A DNA stretch of 64,000 nt from Citrobacter sp. FP75 (GCF_018342065.1 NZ_JAFDOE010000003.1:496001-560000), one strand, 5' to 3'; counted from the first letter of the stretch, positions 17,370 to 28,846 are shown. Notes: generated from the sequence alone by a model not told the origin. Translations and numbers: made by a program.

Positions 17370-18379
17370 CGCGGTAACTTACCGTGGTCGCGCAGCCAGG
17401 CCGCGGTACGCTCAATTCCTGCATCCAGCGTCACTACCGGCTGATAGCCCAGCTCTTCCTGGGCGCGGGTGGTATCCAGCGTAAAGTCAAAATTGAGCTT
17501 CGACACGCCGTAGTGCGTGAGTTTAGGCTCTTTCGCCGATTTATTCCCCAGACGCTCCATACTGCGGGCAATCATGTCGAGCATCGGATAGGGAACAGAG
17601 CGGATGCGGCAATCAATATTGAGCTCGTCAATCAGCTTCTGCACGATGCTACGCAGAGTGCGATGCTCGCCATTGGTGATGTTATACGCGCGACCTGACG
17701 GCAGATTGTCACAGGCTTCCTGGCTTGCCAGCCACATCGCGTGAATCGCATTTTCATAATAGGTCATATCGACCAGCGCACTCCCGCCATGTGGGAGCAG
17801 GACGCTGCCGTAGTGGTACATCATGTGCGCCAGGCGGGGAATAAAAACCTTATCGTGTGGGCCGAACAGACTTTGCGGGCGTAAAACCGTAAACCGGGTC
17901 TGTGGGTTAGCCTGGGCTAACAGCGCAACCACGTCTTCGCCAGCCGCTTTACTGCGGGCGAATTCGTTGGCGAAGCGGTGTGGACGAAAGTCCTCTTTGA
18001 TATCGCGATGATGGTGATAATCAAAATAGAGCGACGGGGAGGAAATATGAATAAAGTTACGTACACCCCAGGCAACCGCCCATTCACCCAGACGGCGGGT
18101 GGCCCGGACGTTAGCCAGATCAAAGGCTTCTTGAGTTCCCCACGGTGAGGTAAAACTGGAACAGTGCCACAGCGTGTCGATGCCTGCGAGCATGACTTTC
18201 GCCTGCGAAGAGACCAGTTCGGTCAAATCCGCATGCACAAATTCTGCGCCCATTTTCTCCAGCAGCTTACCCATCGCTTCATTGCGACCGGTGGCTCTGA
18301 CGCTGATGCCTTTCTTGCGTAAAAACTCAACCGCGTTTCGGCCTAAGCCGCTGGTGGCTCCGGTAACCAGTACCTTCAT
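17366..18379 (-). CDS. ybjS: NAD-dependent epimerase/reductase-like protein YbjS
   Basis: 337 residues. The Rossmann motif [13 protein letters not shown] is at the N terminus, and an extended-SDR active site is suggested by [12 protein letters not shown] with a downstream lysine ([10 protein letters not shown]). It resembles 3-beta-hydroxysteroid dehydrogenase/epimerase types. The substrate is unknown. It lies 98 bp downstream of ybjT on the same strand. Confidence 0.92.
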   Translation of the reverse strand: MKVLVTGATSGLGRNAVEFLRKKGISVRATGRNEAMGKLLEKMGAEFVHADLTELVSSQAKVMLAGIDTLWHCSSFTSPWGTQEAFDLANVRATRRLGEWAVAWGVRNFIHISSPSLYFDYHHHRDIKEDFRPHRFANEFARSKAAGEDVVALLAQANPQTRFTVLRPQSLFGPHDKVFIPRLAHMMYHYGSVLLPHGGSALVDMTYYENAIHAMWLASQEACDNLPSGRAYNITNGEHRTLRSIVQKLIDELNIDCRIRSVPYPMLDMIARSMERLGNKSAKEPKLTHYGVSKLNFDFTLDTTRAQEELGYQPVVTLDAGIERTAAWLRDHGKLPR

Positions 18380-18477
18380 ATCAATCCGCTGTGTTTAATA
18401 GAACTTCACGCGCATTCTTCCGTGAAATACGCCTGTATGCAATGGGAAACATGAAAGAATACAGTCTCTTTTTGTCT

Positions 18478-19908
18478 TTAGTCTGTGATTTGTTCTGCAA
18501 GTTTGGCGATACGCTTTGCCATCCCTCTGAAAATAAACAGGTGCGCCGGGATCATCAGCAGCCAGTAGAACAGGCCGGGCATGCCGTGCGGGTGCCACCA
18601 GGCGCGCACGTCTATGCGTCGGCGATCGCCTTTATCTTCCAGGGTAAAACTCAGACGACCGAGTCCGGGAGCCTTCATACCAAATAACAACGTCAGCTGC
18701 TTTTCCGGCTCGACGATGATGACCTTCCAACTATCCACCGTATCGCCGACTTGTAAAATCGGGCGCTCCGGTCGACCTTTTGCCAGTTTATGCCCCACCA
18801 GCAGGTCCATTACTGCGCGTGTCTTCCACAGAATATTGCCAAAGAAATAGCCTTCTTTGCCGCCGAGGCGATTGACCACCTGCCATAAAGACTTCAGGCT
18901 GGCGGAGGTATCGACGCTAAATCCGGCCTGTTTGGCGAAATAGCCATATTCCGGCCGCCAGCGGGCAAATGCCTGTGCGTCGTAACCCCATTCGCTTGAG
19001 TCGACCAATTTTTCTTCTTCCTTGAGCGTGCTGCGTACCGCATCGTCAAAGACGATGAGCTTTTGGGGTATCAATGCCTTCAGTTCAGTGTCATCGGCCA
19101 GCAGGTCGTGTTTCAGGCCCTGTATCAGCGCTTTTGCGGTGGTCGGTGGAACCGAGGTGATCACATTTAAAAACCACACCGAAATCCAGCGGGTCGGAAA
19201 GGGGATAGGGATGAGCAGGCGATGCTTGCCGCTGACCGCCATAAAATGTTCGAACTGTTCCTGGTAGCTTAATACCTGCGGGCCTGCCGCTTCGAGTACG
19301 CGATGGCCGCTGGCCGGGTGTTCCAGCAGTGCAACTAAATAGTGCAGCAAATTCTCCAGCGCGATAGGCGTGGTGCGTGAACGCACCCAGCGTGGCGGGG
19401 TCAGCACCGGCAGGTTGTAGACCATATCACGCATCACCTCAAAGGCTGCAGAGCCTGCCCCGACGATAATACCTGCCCGTAACTCCGTAACCGGCACGCC
19501 AGATTCGCGCAGCGTGTCTGCCGTTATCTGGCGGGCGCGCAGGTGATCGGACTGTTCATGTTTAGGGGCTTGCAATGAGCTCAGGAAAATCAGCTGTTTG
19601 ACTGGCGTGTTCCGTAGCGCATCGCGGACATTCAGCGCCACCTGACGCTCGTGGGCGATAAAATCACCGCCTTCACCCATCCCGTGCACCAGATAATAGA
19701 CCGTATCAACGCCCGTCAGCAGTGGTGTCAGGTTATCAGGCCAGTTTAAATCGACCTTATAGCAACTGACACCCGGCAGTTGCTGCTTGTCCAGTCGCTC
19801 AATGCGACGTGCCGCCGCCAGCACCTGATGCCCCTGCTGGCTGAGCGCCTGTACCAGATGTTGACCAATGTAGCCACTGGCACCAAGTACCAAAATCCGT
19901 TGCGGCAC
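18478..19908 (-). CDS. ybjT: SDR-fold oxidoreductase-like protein YbjT (DUF2867)
   Basis: 476 residues beginning with GTG, supported by GGAG six bases upstream and by the E. coli length. The N-terminal NAD(P)-binding motif is [16 protein letters not shown]. The C-terminal third is a DUF2867-type domain ending in a hydrophobic segment ([17 protein letters not shown]) that probably contacts the membrane. It follows ltaE after ten bases, so poxB-ltaE-ybjT form one unit. Confidence 0.92.
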   Translation of the reverse strand: MPQRILVLGASGYIGQHLVQALSQQGHQVLAAARRIERLDKQQLPGVSCYKVDLNWPDNLTPLLTGVDTVYYLVHGMGEGGDFIAHERQVALNVRDALRNTPVKQLIFLSSLQAPKHEQSDHLRARQITADTLRESGVPVTELRAGIIVGAGSAAFEVMRDMVYNLPVLTPPRWVRSRTTPIALENLLHYLVALLEHPASGHRVLEAAGPQVLSYQEQFEHFMAVSGKHRLLIPIPFPTRWISVWFLNVITSVPPTTAKALIQGLKHDLLADDTELKALIPQKLIVFDDAVRSTLKEEEKLVDSSEWGYDAQAFARWRPEYGYFAKQAGFSVDTSASLKSLWQVVNRLGGKEGYFFGNILWKTRAVMDLLVGHKLAKGRPERPILQVGDTVDSWKVIIVEPEKQLTLLFGMKAPGLGRLSFTLEDKGDRRRIDVRAWWHPHGMPGLFYWLLMIPAHLFIFRGMAKRIAKLAEQITD

Positions 19909-19918
19909 GCCTGTCTCC

Positions 19919-20920
19919 TTATTGGTTTAAGAACGCGCGCCAGTGGGCGGCGACTTCAGCAAGTTGCTCACGTGAGACGTCAAGATGCATCACCAGACGC
20001 ACAATCGGCGAGGCGTTAATCAGGACGTCTTTAGACTTCATATACTCGCCCAGCGCGGCGGCGTGTTCTTCACCCACGCGGACAAACAGCATATTGGTGT
20101 CGTGACGCATAACGTCAGCACCCGCTTCACGCAGTTGCTCTGCCATCCATGCCGCGTTGTCGTGATCGTCTTGCAAACGCGCCACGTTATTTTTTAACGC
20201 ATACAGCCCGGCTGCTGCCAGAATACCGGCCTGGCGCATACCGCCCCCGGTCATTTTACGCCAGCGAATGGCGCGTTTGATGTAATCATGGCTGCCGACC
20301 AGCAGTGAGCCGACCGGTGTCCCCAGACCTTTGGACAGACAAATGGTGAACGAGTCGCAGTATTGCGTGACATCTTTTAACTCACAGCCGTAGGCGACGA
20401 TGGCGTTAAAAATACGCGCACCGTCGACGTGCAGCGCCAGATTCCTCTCACGGGTGAATTCCCAGGCATCCTTCAAATACTCACGCGGCAGCACTTTGCC
20501 GTTATGGGTGTTTTCCAGGCTGAGCAGGCGGGTACGGGCAAAGTGAATATCATCGGCTTTGATTTTTGCGGCGACTTTGTCCAGCGGCAGAGAACCGTCC
20601 GGCGCGGCGTCGATAGGCTGCGGCTGAATGCTGCCGAGCACCGCTGCGCCACCGGCTTCGTATAAGTAGTTATGTGCCCCCTGGCCGGCGATGTACTCTT
20701 CGCCGCGCTGACAGTGGCTCAGCAACGCTACCAGATTCGCCTGGGTGCCGGTAGGTAAGAAAATAGCCGCTTCTTTGCCAGAAAGCTCAGCGGCATACTG
20801 CTGAAGGGCATTGACGGTAGGGTCGTCGCCGTACACATCGTCCCCGACCGGGGCGGCCATCATTTCTTCGAGCATGGCGCGACTCGGACGGGTGACAGTA
20901 TCACTGCGTAAATCAATCAC
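19919..20920 (-). CDS. ltaE: Low-specificity L-threonine aldolase
   Basis: 333 residues from the GTG at 20920. AAGGA lies six bases before it but directly abuts the ATG at 20926, so the GTG is preferred and gives the E. coli length. It is a PLP enzyme cleaving L-threonine and L-allo-threonine to glycine and acetaldehyde. The Schiff-base lysine is in [13 protein letters not shown] and the N terminus [12 protein letters not shown] is typical. It sits 36 bp after poxB in the same direction. Confidence 0.95.
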   Translation of the reverse strand: MIDLRSDTVTRPSRAMLEEMMAAPVGDDVYGDDPTVNALQQYAAELSGKEAAIFLPTGTQANLVALLSHCQRGEEYIAGQGAHNYLYEAGGAAVLGSIQPQPIDAAPDGSLPLDKVAAKIKADDIHFARTRLLSLENTHNGKVLPREYLKDAWEFTRERNLALHVDGARIFNAIVAYGCELKDVTQYCDSFTICLSKGLGTPVGSLLVGSHDYIKRAIRWRKMTGGGMRQAGILAAAGLYALKNNVARLQDDHDNAAWMAEQLREAGADVMRHDTNMLFVRVGEEHAAALGEYMKSKDVLINASPIVRLVMHLDVSREQLAEVAAHWRAFLNQ

Positions 20921-20956
20921 GGGCATTCCTTGGTAAGTGAGGTAATGCCCTCTGTT

Positions 20957-22675
20957 TTACCTTAGCCAGTTGGTTTTCGCCAGTTCGATCACTTCATCCC
21001 CGCGTCCGCTGATGATGGCGCGTAGCATATACAGGCTGAAACCCTTCGCCTGCTCGAGTTTAATTTGCGGTGGAATGGCGAGCTCTTCTTTCGCCACCAC
21101 CACGTCGACCAGTACCGGACCATCAATCGACATAGCCCTTTGTAGCGCTTCATCGACCTCTGAGGATTTCTCCACGCGAATGCCCGTAATGCCACAGGCT
21201 TCGGCAATCCGTGCGAAGTTGGTGTCATGTAGTTCTGTTCCGTCGGTCAGATACCCTCCGGCTTTCATCTCCATCGCCACAAAACCCAGTACGCTGTTAT
21301 TGAACACGATGATTTTTACCGGCAACTTCATCTGCACAACCGACAGAAAATCGCCCATCAGCATGCTGAAACCACCGTCGCCGCACATGGCGACCACCTG
21401 GCGTTCGGGTTCCGTTGCCTGCGCACCCAGCGCTTGTGGCATGGCGTTAGCCATCGAACCGTGGTTAAACGATCCGAGCAGGCGGCGTTTGCCGTTCATT
21501 TTCAGATAGCGTGCCGCCCACACGGTCGGCGTGCCGACATCGCAGGTAAAGATAGCGTCGTCAGCGGCGAAATGGCTGATCTGCTGCGCCAGATACTGTG
21601 GATGAATGGCTTTATCGCTGGGTTTGGCTAAATCATCCAGCCCTTTGCGTGCATCACGGTAGTGTTCCAGCGCTTTGTCGAGAAACGTTCGGTCAGTTTT
21701 TTCTTCCACCAGCGGCAGCAGGGCGCGAAGCGTGGCTTTAATATCGCCGACCAGCGCCATATCAACTTTACTGTGCGCGCCAATGCTTGCCGGGTTGATA
21801 TCAATCTGAATAATTTTGGCGTCAGTGGGGTAGAACGGACGATAGGGGAACTGGGTACCAAGCAAAATCAGCGTGTCGGCGTTCATCATGGTATGAAATC
21901 CGGATGAAAAACCAATCAGCCCGGTCATGCCCACGTCGTAAGGATTGTCGTACTCGACATGTTCTTTGCCGCGCAGGGCGTGAACAATCGGCGCTTTGAT
22001 TTTCGCGGCAAACTCCACCAGTTCTTTGTGCGCACCCGCGCAACCGCTGCCGCACATCAGCGCGATATTGCTGGAATAGCGCAGCAGTTGTGCCAGTTTT
22101 TTAATCTCTTCTTCCGCCGGGGTGACCACCGGTAATGGCGCGTGATACCAGTGTGTACTGGCGCTTTCCGGTGCGGCTTTCAGCGCAACATCGCCCGGCA
22201 ATACCACCACGGAAACGCCCCGATTCAGTACCGCTTTGCGCATAGCAATTGCCAGCACCTGTGGGATCTGCTCAGGGCTGGAAACCAGCTCGCAATAGTG
22301 GCTACATTCGCGGAACAACTCTTGCGGGTGGGTCTCCTGAAAATAGCCGCTGCCAATCTCACTGGAGGGAATATGTGCGGCAATCGCCAGCACCGGGACG
22401 TGGTTGCGGTGGCAATCAAACAGGCCGTTAATCAGGTGCAGGTTTCCCGGTCCGCATGAACCTGCGCAGACAGCCAGTTCGCCCGTCAGTTGCGCTTCTG
22501 CGCCCGCGGCGAAGGCGGCAACCTCTTCATGACGGGTCGGCATCCAGTCAATTGTTCCCATGCGATTGAGACTATCGCTGAGACCATTCAGCGAATCACC
22601 CGTTACGCCCCAAATGCGTTTTACGCCAGCTTGTTCAAGGGTTTTAGCAATAAAAGCGGCAACCGTTTGTTTCAT
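20957..22675 (-). CDS. poxB: Pyruvate dehydrogenase (quinone), pyruvate oxidase
   Basis: 572 residues, as in E. coli. It is a thiamine-diphosphate and FAD enzyme on the inner membrane that turns pyruvate into acetate and CO2 and passes electrons to ubiquinone. The N-terminal TPP domain carries the glutamate in [14 protein letters not shown], and the C-terminal TPP motif is [13 protein letters not shown] to FNNSVLG. The C-terminal membrane-binding segment ([14 protein letters not shown]) is intact. It is the first gene of poxB-ltaE-ybjT. Confidence 0.96.
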   Translation of the reverse strand: MKQTVAAFIAKTLEQAGVKRIWGVTGDSLNGLSDSLNRMGTIDWMPTRHEEVAAFAAGAEAQLTGELAVCAGSCGPGNLHLINGLFDCHRNHVPVLAIAAHIPSSEIGSGYFQETHPQELFRECSHYCELVSSPEQIPQVLAIAMRKAVLNRGVSVVVLPGDVALKAAPESASTHWYHAPLPVVTPAEEEIKKLAQLLRYSSNIALMCGSGCAGAHKELVEFAAKIKAPIVHALRGKEHVEYDNPYDVGMTGLIGFSSGFHTMMNADTLILLGTQFPYRPFYPTDAKIIQIDINPASIGAHSKVDMALVGDIKATLRALLPLVEEKTDRTFLDKALEHYRDARKGLDDLAKPSDKAIHPQYLAQQISHFAADDAIFTCDVGTPTVWAARYLKMNGKRRLLGSFNHGSMANAMPQALGAQATEPERQVVAMCGDGGFSMLMGDFLSVVQMKLPVKIIVFNNSVLGFVAMEMKAGGYLTDGTELHDTNFARIAEACGITGIRVEKSSEVDEALQRAMSIDGPVLVDVVVAKEELAIPPQIKLEQAKGFSLYMLRAIISGRGDEVIELAKTNWLR

Positions 22676-22827
22676 GGTTTTCCATCTCCTTAAATGTGAT
22701 ACCGCTTACAAGTTTAGATGAAGATAATAGTTATGCTTCTCATTCCCCCTTATTTCCGGCAGGTTTCATTTAACCTGTATAAAGCGTAGTTTGTTATTGG
22801 ACATGGTGAAACAAGGAATGAATTCAA

Positions 22828-23262
22828 ATGGTTACAAATCTATTAAATGCAGTGAATCGCATGTTGGCGCATGAGGATTTTGGCAAGTTTTTGTTACGCC
22901 TTGCCGTTGGGGGGCTGATGCTGTTTCACGGTCTGCATAAACTGTTCGCCGGGATTGATGGCATCAGTGGCATGCTGATAGCGAAAGGTTTCCCAGGCTT
23001 TATCGCTTACGGCGTTTTGCTCGGAGAAGTACTGGCGCCGTGCCTGATTATTCTCGGCATTCTGACGCGCCCGGCCGCGTTAGGGCTGGCATTTACGATG
23101 GTTGTCGCATGGCTGATGGTCGGGATGGGAGAAACCTGGTCGCTGGATAAAACCGGCGCGTGGGCGATTGAAAGCCTGGTGTACTTTTTTATCGGCGCAC
23201 TGGCAGTGGCGTTTTTAGGTGCCGGGAAATACGCGCTGGGTGGTCATTCGGCCTGGCGGTAG
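22828..23262 (+). CDS. DoxX-family membrane protein
   Basis: 144 residues with four hydrophobic helices (LLRLAVGGLMLFHGLHKLFAG, FIAYGVLLGEVLAPCLIILG, ALGLAFTMVVAWLMVGM, ESLVYFFIGALAVAFLG) and the DoxX pattern of G-rich helix 1 with HGLHKL. Members occur with thiol or sulfur redox partners, but no function can be given. It is divergent from poxB and lies between poxB and hcr, where E. coli has no gene. The next gene downstream is a convergent flavoprotein, so the two may be one insertion. Confidence 0.85.
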   Translation: MVTNLLNAVNRMLAHEDFGKFLLRLAVGGLMLFHGLHKLFAGIDGISGMLIAKGFPGFIAYGVLLGEVLAPCLIILGILTRPAALGLAFTMVVAWLMVGMGETWSLDKTGAWAIESLVYFFIGALAVAFLGAGKYALGGHSAWR

Positions 23263-23335
23263 TGTGCAGTGAACGAGCAATGTGGCGGCGAGTACAGGCC
23301 AGATTTTCTGCTCGCCTCTTCACTGGAGACGATCG

Positions 23336-24952
23336 TTAGTCGATGTCGTCACAGTTCCACAGCTTGCGCCTGCGTCGCACCGCGCCTTGCGTCAACGCGT
23401 TCGCCATGGCAGCGCCGATTTCAGCGCTGACCACAAGGCCCTGGATAAAAGGACGGTCGTGCATTAACCACGGTAGCCCGCCAAAGGCGATGCGACCACA
23501 TGCATTTTCCGGCGCTTGCAGCGTGTAATCGTCGCCAACATCTGGGATCTCATCGCCGCAGGCCAGCAGTTGGCTGCGTAGCGTGGGAAAGGGAATATCT
23601 TTGCTTTTCAACGCCCGCTGTCCTCTGGCGTCAATAAACACATCAAATTCGCTGCGCTGGTTGTGGTGGCAGATAACCGTTATATCCTGCTCATTCTGGC
23701 GTTGATAATCTGAGCCCAGCGCCAGGATCTTAATTAACCCGGCATCGTGCAGCGCCAGCAGTCGGCGGATGGATTCCGAAGGGATCGCCGCATAGTTATC
23801 GATAAACACGCGTCCCAGTCCGCGCTTGAAGCGTTCTTTGTCTGAATCGTCAAGATGAGGCACGACCTGTTCGATAACCTCGTGTAGTCGCAGAAGGGTA
23901 TAGCGCCACGTGATGGTTCGCTGTTCGCGCTTATTGCGCTCGACTTCCAGCAGGTTGCGTTTTGCCCAGTCAAAAGGATCGTGCTGTATCCTGTCTGCAA
24001 AGTAGACCCCGGAAAAAGTATCTGCCGTCAGTGTCTCAAGTGCGACTTGCTGACTCCACTGCGGTGCCGCGTTTTGCAACTGCTTGACGATAAGCTGGAA
24101 GATTCGTTCCAATAATCCGTGTTGACCTTGTGCGATGATGTGTTCAATTGCCTGCCCGGTGGCGATATTCAGCGGCTCATAAGGAAGGGGGCAGTAAAAA
24201 TCGGCTTCCGGCAGCACGCCGGTGCGCGACATCAGGGTCAATTTCAGGTTTTGGCGACCAGGTTTGCACGTAAAATGGAGGGTGTTGTCAGAACCGGTAG
24301 TGAAGGCACCATGCTGACTGACCACGGCAACCGCTGCGTCGATTGCGCTTAACGAGGTTCCCAGTATGCCCACTCTACAGGCGTTAATCTGTGCGTCCAT
24401 CAGACCGGTCCACGGGCTGGGGAAAAACTCCCGTGGTGAGCCGTCGTTTTCAGGCCACAGATGACCCGTGGCGATAACAGCGAAATCCACCTCGACAGGC
24501 TTTTGAGCGTGGTTTATCCATAAAGTAACACCCTCCGGGTTTGCGCGCAGGTCGGTGACTTCGCTTGATTCATTAACGGAAACCTCAAAGCCAGATCCAC
24601 GCGCCTTATCAACAATGGCTAAGAAGCGATCGCGATAATAATCGCCGAGGATCACGCGGGGCAAAAATTGCCGTTCATGAAGAGAAGCGCGCTCAATGCC
24701 AAACTGCGCCAGGTAGTCATCGTTTTGATTCTGTAACCACGTCAGATAACTGATATAAATCGGTGGGATCTCAATGCTGGCAATATTTGCCAGCATGTGG
24801 GCTGCATTATTGTCGCTGTTGTACGGCATGCCCACGCCTGCCTCTTCAGCTTGCTCGTAGAGCTGCACCGCCAGCGGTTCGCCGCGTTCAACCAGGGCAT
24901 GAAACGTATAGATTCCAGTGGGTCCGACGCCGACGATGGCCACTTTTTTCAT
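23336..24952 (-). CDS. FAD/NAD(P)-binding protein, YdhS-like
   Basis: 538 residues. It begins with the dinucleotide motif KKVAIVGVGPTGIYTF, and a second glycine motif VGILGTSLSAIDAAVAV lies near residue 195. DFAVIATGHLWPEN and DVFIDARGQRALK are typical of the large FAD-NAD(P) binding family (PF13454). My best match from memory is E. coli YdhS, which lies elsewhere in K-12. A role as a flavin-dependent oxidoreductase is likely; the substrate is unknown. It follows doxX convergently and precedes the hcp-hcr operon. The start at 24952 has AAGGA nearby. Confidence 0.85.
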   Translation of the reverse strand: MKKVAIVGVGPTGIYTFHALVERGEPLAVQLYEQAEEAGVGMPYNSDNNAAHMLANIASIEIPPIYISYLTWLQNQNDDYLAQFGIERASLHERQFLPRVILGDYYRDRFLAIVDKARGSGFEVSVNESSEVTDLRANPEGVTLWINHAQKPVEVDFAVIATGHLWPENDGSPREFFPSPWTGLMDAQINACRVGILGTSLSAIDAAVAVVSQHGAFTTGSDNTLHFTCKPGRQNLKLTLMSRTGVLPEADFYCPLPYEPLNIATGQAIEHIIAQGQHGLLERIFQLIVKQLQNAAPQWSQQVALETLTADTFSGVYFADRIQHDPFDWAKRNLLEVERNKREQRTITWRYTLLRLHEVIEQVVPHLDDSDKERFKRGLGRVFIDNYAAIPSESIRRLLALHDAGLIKILALGSDYQRQNEQDITVICHHNQRSEFDVFIDARGQRALKSKDIPFPTLRSQLLACGDEIPDVGDDYTLQAPENACGRIAFGGLPWLMHDRPFIQGLVVSAEIGAAMANALTQGAVRRRRKLWNCDDID

Positions 24953-25061
24953 GGGGATCCTTATTTTGCCAGCTCGACGTTGTGGTCTGGGTTTTGGATA
25001 AGTTGACGAAGAATAAGTGTGGTCGATAAATCACTGGGGGGAGAGTTTATTTCGGCGAGGC

Positions 25062-25099
25062 AAAAAAAAGGCCGCCCTGTATAACCAGGCAGCCTTTTC
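25062..25099 (-). terminator. Terminator of hcp-hcr
   Basis: On the minus strand GGCTGCCTGG, loop TTATA, CAGGGCGGCC pairs with wobbles and is followed by eight T. Confidence 0.82.
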
Positions 25100-25117
25100 A
25101 CATCAGAGGCGGAACAA

Positions 25118-26086
25118 CTACGCCAGCACTAAATCACCCTGCGGATGGCAGGAACAGGCCAGTACGTAACCTTCAGCAATTTCTGCGTCCGTCAGCGTCA
25201 TGGTGCTGCTGACTGTGTAGTTGCCGTCAACCACTTTGGTTTTGCAGCAGCCGCAAACGCCTGCGCGGCAGGCGGCGACAACCGGAACTTTGTTGCTTTC
25301 CAGTGCCTCCAGTAGCGTGGTGCCGACCGGCGCGTAGAACTCTTTCGCCGGTTGCAGTTTGGTGAACTTCAGCCCGCTGGTGGCCGCAACGGCAACCGGC
25401 GTGAAGAACTGCTCTTTAAAGAAGCGCGTCACGCCAAGCGCTTTCACTTCTTTTTCGACCAGATCCATATACGGCGCCGGGCCACAGGTCATCACGGTGC
25501 GCGAGGTCAGGTCCGGTACGCTTTTCAGCAGCTCGGTAGTCAGTCGGCCAGAAACAAAGCCATGGGTGGCATTGTTTTCAGCGACTAACGTCACCGGATA
25601 CTCACGCCATTCGTCGGCAAAAATGACATCTTGCGGTGAACGGACGTTAAAGATCACCTGCACATCGACCTCTGGACGGTACTTTGCCAACCAGCGACGC
25701 ATCGACATGATGGGCGTCACGCCACAGCCGGCAGCCAGCATCAGGAACTTGTCTTCCGCTTTATCTTCACAGGTAAATTCACCCATGGCATCGGACAGCC
25801 AGATATAGTCGCCGCGTTTCACGTCATGGGTCAGCCACTGTGAACCTGCGCCATCATCAATCCGGCGGATGGTCAGCGTGATGTACTCGCTAACGCCCGG
25901 CGTTGAAGAGAGGGTGTAAGCACGTAGCGTCTCTGCTGAATTACGTACACTAACCAGTGCATACTGCCCGGCGCGGTACGGATAATAGTCGTGGCACAGC
26001 AACGAAATTGTCCATACATCCGGCGTTTCCTGATGGATGTGATGAACCTGCATCCGCCATGGGCACTGATGGGTTGGCATTGTCAT
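25118..26086 (-). CDS. hcr: NADH oxidoreductase Hcr
   Basis: 322 residues. An FAD/NAD reductase module (RAGQYALVSV, LRAYTLSSTP, LAAGCGVTPIMSMRRWL) is followed by a C-terminal plant-type [2Fe-2S] ferredoxin domain (CRAGVCGCCKTK and the last ligand in ACSCHPQG). It passes electrons from NADH to the hybrid cluster protein Hcp. It starts ten bases after hcp in one operon. Confidence 0.96.
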   Translation of the reverse strand: MTMPTHQCPWRMQVHHIHQETPDVWTISLLCHDYYPYRAGQYALVSVRNSAETLRAYTLSSTPGVSEYITLTIRRIDDGAGSQWLTHDVKRGDYIWLSDAMGEFTCEDKAEDKFLMLAAGCGVTPIMSMRRWLAKYRPEVDVQVIFNVRSPQDVIFADEWREYPVTLVAENNATHGFVSGRLTTELLKSVPDLTSRTVMTCGPAPYMDLVEKEVKALGVTRFFKEQFFTPVAVAATSGLKFTKLQPAKEFYAPVGTTLLEALESNKVPVVAACRAGVCGCCKTKVVDGNYTVSSTMTLTDAEIAEGYVLACSCHPQGDLVLA

Positions 26087-26096
26087 TCTTTACTCC

Positions 26097-27749
26097 TTAC
26101 GCGCTCAGCAGCTGCTTCATGTCTTCTTCAACGGTGGTCACGGAACGCAGACCGAATTTCTCGTTGAGAACTGCCAGCAGATCCGGCGTGAAGAAGCCCG
26201 GCGCAGTCGGGCCGGTGACGATGTTTTTCACGCCCAGAGACAGCAGGGTCAGCAGAATAACAATCGCTTTCTGTTCGAACCAGGAGAGCACCAGAGACAG
26301 CGGCAGATCGTTCACGCCGCAGCCCAGTTTTTCAGCCAGGGTGACGGCCAGGATGATGGCAGAGTAAGCATCGTTACACTGGCCGGCATCGACCAGGCGC
26401 GGCAGGCCTTCGATATCGCCGAAATCCAGTTTGTTGAAACGGTATTTACCGCATGCCAGGGTCAGGATCAGGCAGTCGTCCGGTACGCTGGTCGCGAAGT
26501 CGGTGAAGTAGTTACGTTCGCCGCGTGCGCCGTCGCAGCCGCCGACCAGGAAGATGTGACGCAGTTTTTCGCGGCTTACCAGGTCGATCAGCGTATCGGC
26601 AGCACCCAGCAGCGTCTGACGACCAAAACCTACGGTAATCAGATGTGGGATTTCGCTGTACGGGAAGCCTGCCATTTGCTGTGCCTGAGCGATAACCGGA
26701 CCGAAGTTGTCGCCTTCGAGGTGGCTCACACCCGGCCAACCGACGATGCTACGCGTCCAGATACGGTCATCATACGCGCCAACGGTTGGGTCGATGATGC
26801 AGTTAGAGGTCATCACGATTGGGCCAGGGAAGCGGGCGAACTCAACCTGCTGGTTCTGCCAGCCGCTGCCATAGTTACCAATCAGATGTTTGAACTTACG
26901 CAGTTCCGGGTAGCCGTGGGCGGGCAGCATTTCACCGTGGGTATAGACGTTTACGCCAGTGCCTTCGGTCTGCTCCAGGAGGTTGTACAGATCTTTCAGG
27001 TCGTGACCAGAAATCAGGATGCATTTGCCTTCGGTCGCTTTGACGTTGACCTGAGTCGGCGTTGGGTGACCGTATTTGGTGGTTTCACCCGCGTCCAGAA
27101 TGCTCATTACTTTGAAGTTCATCTGGCCGATTTCCATAGAGCACTCCAGCAGAGCGTTCATATCGGAAGGCCAGGTGCCCAGCCATGCCATAATTTTGTG
27201 GTATTGCGCGTAGATGTCGTTGTCGTACTGACCAAGAACGTGCGCGTGCTCCATGTAAGCTGCCGCGCCTTTCAGGCCGTACAAGCACAGCAGACGCAGG
27301 CCGAGAATGTTCTCGCCGATGGTCGCTTTGTCTTTGTTCGGGGTAAATTCAGCCGCCTGACGCTGCAGGTCGCCCAAATCGTCGCTCACCAGTTGCAGGT
27401 CAGCCATTGGGTTATCAACCGTTGCGCTGGCATCAATGTTCAGACACTGCGCTTTCAGTGCGTCACGCATGGCGATAGCTTCACGGGCATAGCCAACAAT
27501 GCGCGGAGAGTCGAAGTTAACGTTGGTCAGGGTAGAGAAGAATGCGCGCGGGGCAAAGTTATCAATTTCATGATCGATGATACCGTATTCACGCGCTTTA
27601 ACGGCCCATGCAGACAGACCTTGTAGGGAAGCAATCAGCAGATCCTGCAGATCGGAGGTTTCCGCTGTTTTACCGCACATACCCTGCGCGTAAGAGCAGC
27701 CGTTCCCTGCCGGAGTACGGATGGTTTGTTCACATTGCACACAAAACAT
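26097..27749 (-). CDS. hcp: Hybrid cluster protein, NO reductase Hcp
   Basis: 550 residues from MFCVQCEQT. The reading frame extends two codons to a GTG, but the ATG at 27749 has AAGG seven bases upstream and gives the E. coli length. The N-terminal cysteines follow the pattern C-x2-C-x11-C-x6-C of class II Hcps ([2Fe-2S]). Later cluster ligands are in [21 protein letters not shown] and LACGKYRFN. It reduces nitric oxide to N2O at low NO and takes part in S-nitrosylation under anaerobic nitrate growth. Its partner hcr is directly downstream. Confidence 0.96.
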   Translation of the reverse strand: MFCVQCEQTIRTPAGNGCSYAQGMCGKTAETSDLQDLLIASLQGLSAWAVKAREYGIIDHEIDNFAPRAFFSTLTNVNFDSPRIVGYAREAIAMRDALKAQCLNIDASATVDNPMADLQLVSDDLGDLQRQAAEFTPNKDKATIGENILGLRLLCLYGLKGAAAYMEHAHVLGQYDNDIYAQYHKIMAWLGTWPSDMNALLECSMEIGQMNFKVMSILDAGETTKYGHPTPTQVNVKATEGKCILISGHDLKDLYNLLEQTEGTGVNVYTHGEMLPAHGYPELRKFKHLIGNYGSGWQNQQVEFARFPGPIVMTSNCIIDPTVGAYDDRIWTRSIVGWPGVSHLEGDNFGPVIAQAQQMAGFPYSEIPHLITVGFGRQTLLGAADTLIDLVSREKLRHIFLVGGCDGARGERNYFTDFATSVPDDCLILTLACGKYRFNKLDFGDIEGLPRLVDAGQCNDAYSAIILAVTLAEKLGCGVNDLPLSLVLSWFEQKAIVILLTLLSLGVKNIVTGPTAPGFFTPDLLAVLNEKFGLRSVTTVEEDMKQLLSA

Positions 27750-27755
27750 GGTCAC

Positions 27756-27862
27756 ACCTTTTAAAGTTATATTTAATATACATGTTTAAGGTTATGCCTG
27801 CGCGCGAAGGGATTAAAGGAATTTCTGCTACAACTTGCAGGGATATTGATTTAGCGCAATTT
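27756..27862 (-). promoter_or_regulatory. hcp upstream region with possible NsrR and FNR sites
   Basis: ACATGTATATTAAATATAACTTT on the minus strand (about 27763-27786) resembles the NsrR double half-site pattern. TTGATTTAGCGCAA at 27847-27860 resembles an FNR site with one weak half. E. coli hcp is activated by FNR and repressed by NsrR, so both are expected; neither was scored by matrix. Confidence 0.4.
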
Positions 27863-27904
27863 TGGCGGTAGATGGCTACCGCCAGAGAGGTACGTAGCGG
27901 AGTG

Positions 27905-28804
27905 TCAGGCGGAGAAAAAGGCCATTAACAGAGGCACTAACAGACTAAGAATAAAGCCGTGAACGATGGCTGCAGGCACCATTTCCAGACCGCCACTGCG
28001 TTGTAAAACGGGCAGGGTGAAATCCATTGAGGTGGCGCCACAGAGTCCTAATGCGGTGGAGCGGCTGCGACCCACTAAACCTGGAATCAACATAATGGCG
28101 ACCAGTTCGCGAGCCAGATCGTTAAAGAAAGCCGCGCTACCAATTACTGGCCCGAATGATTCGGTCAACAGAATGCCGGACAGGGAATACCAGCCAAAAC
28201 CCGAGGCCATCGCCAGTGCGGTTTTCAGCGGCAGACCGAGAATTAGCGCATTGATCACGCCTGCCAGCATTGAGCTTGCTACCACGACGACGGCAACAAT
28301 CATCCCCCGGCGGTTCAGCACTATTTGTTTTAAGGTCATGCCGCTGTTGCGCAGTTGAATACCCACCAGGAACAGCAAAAAGATCAGCGTATATTCGCTG
28401 GCTTCAGTGGCGTGTTGCAAGAATGACATCCCGGTGAGGCCAAGCAGAAAACCCAGCACGACAACGCCGCAAAGCTGTAATGACTCCAGCGCCATGGCAA
28501 TGCGTGACGGGAGTTTCTCTTGTCGGTGGTTATGTCGCCAGGGAAGCGAACGCTCGAGCCACAGCAGCGCGGCAATATTACACAGCAGAATAACCGTCAC
28601 GCTGACGGCTGAATAATGAAGTATCGATAACAGATTGCTGGCGAGGTTATCGAGAAACGCCAGGCTGATACCCATAAAAAAGAGAATAAGGTAGACGATC
28701 CAGCTCAACAGGCGATTGATGAGTTTTAAGGCGGCCCTGTGCCGAAGCGGAATAAGATAGCCCACAATAAGGGGTACCAGAATGATTAACAGCCCTGAAA
28801 ACAT
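27905..28804 (-). CDS. lysO: L-lysine exporter LysO (YbjE)
   Basis: 299 residues from MFSGLLIILVPLIVG, the E. coli length; the longer frame runs towards the ERIC element. Eight or so hydrophobic helices and the DUF340 motif FGWYSLSGILLTESFGP to CGATSMDFTLPVL are present. It exports L-lysine and gives resistance to the analogue thialysine. An ERIC repeat lies 42 bp before the start codon, so the lysO leader or promoter region is shaped by it. Confidence 0.93.
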   Translation of the reverse strand: MFSGLLIILVPLIVGYLIPLRHRAALKLINRLLSWIVYLILFFMGISLAFLDNLASNLLSILHYSAVSVTVILLCNIAALLWLERSLPWRHNHRQEKLPSRIAMALESLQLCGVVVLGFLLGLTGMSFLQHATEASEYTLIFLLFLVGIQLRNSGMTLKQIVLNRRGMIVAVVVVASSMLAGVINALILGLPLKTALAMASGFGWYSLSGILLTESFGPVIGSAAFFNDLARELVAIMLIPGLVGRSRSTALGLCGATSMDFTLPVLQRSGGLEMVPAAIVHGFILSLLVPLLMAFFSA

Positions 28805-28846
28805 GAAAACCCGGTCCTTGCTGAGAAGTAAGACGAAATGCGCCAA

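Noticed and set aside
26556-27626. Long plus-strand frame of 356 codons
   Set aside because: It lies entirely antisense to hcp, has no ribosome site, and reflects the codon bias of hcp.
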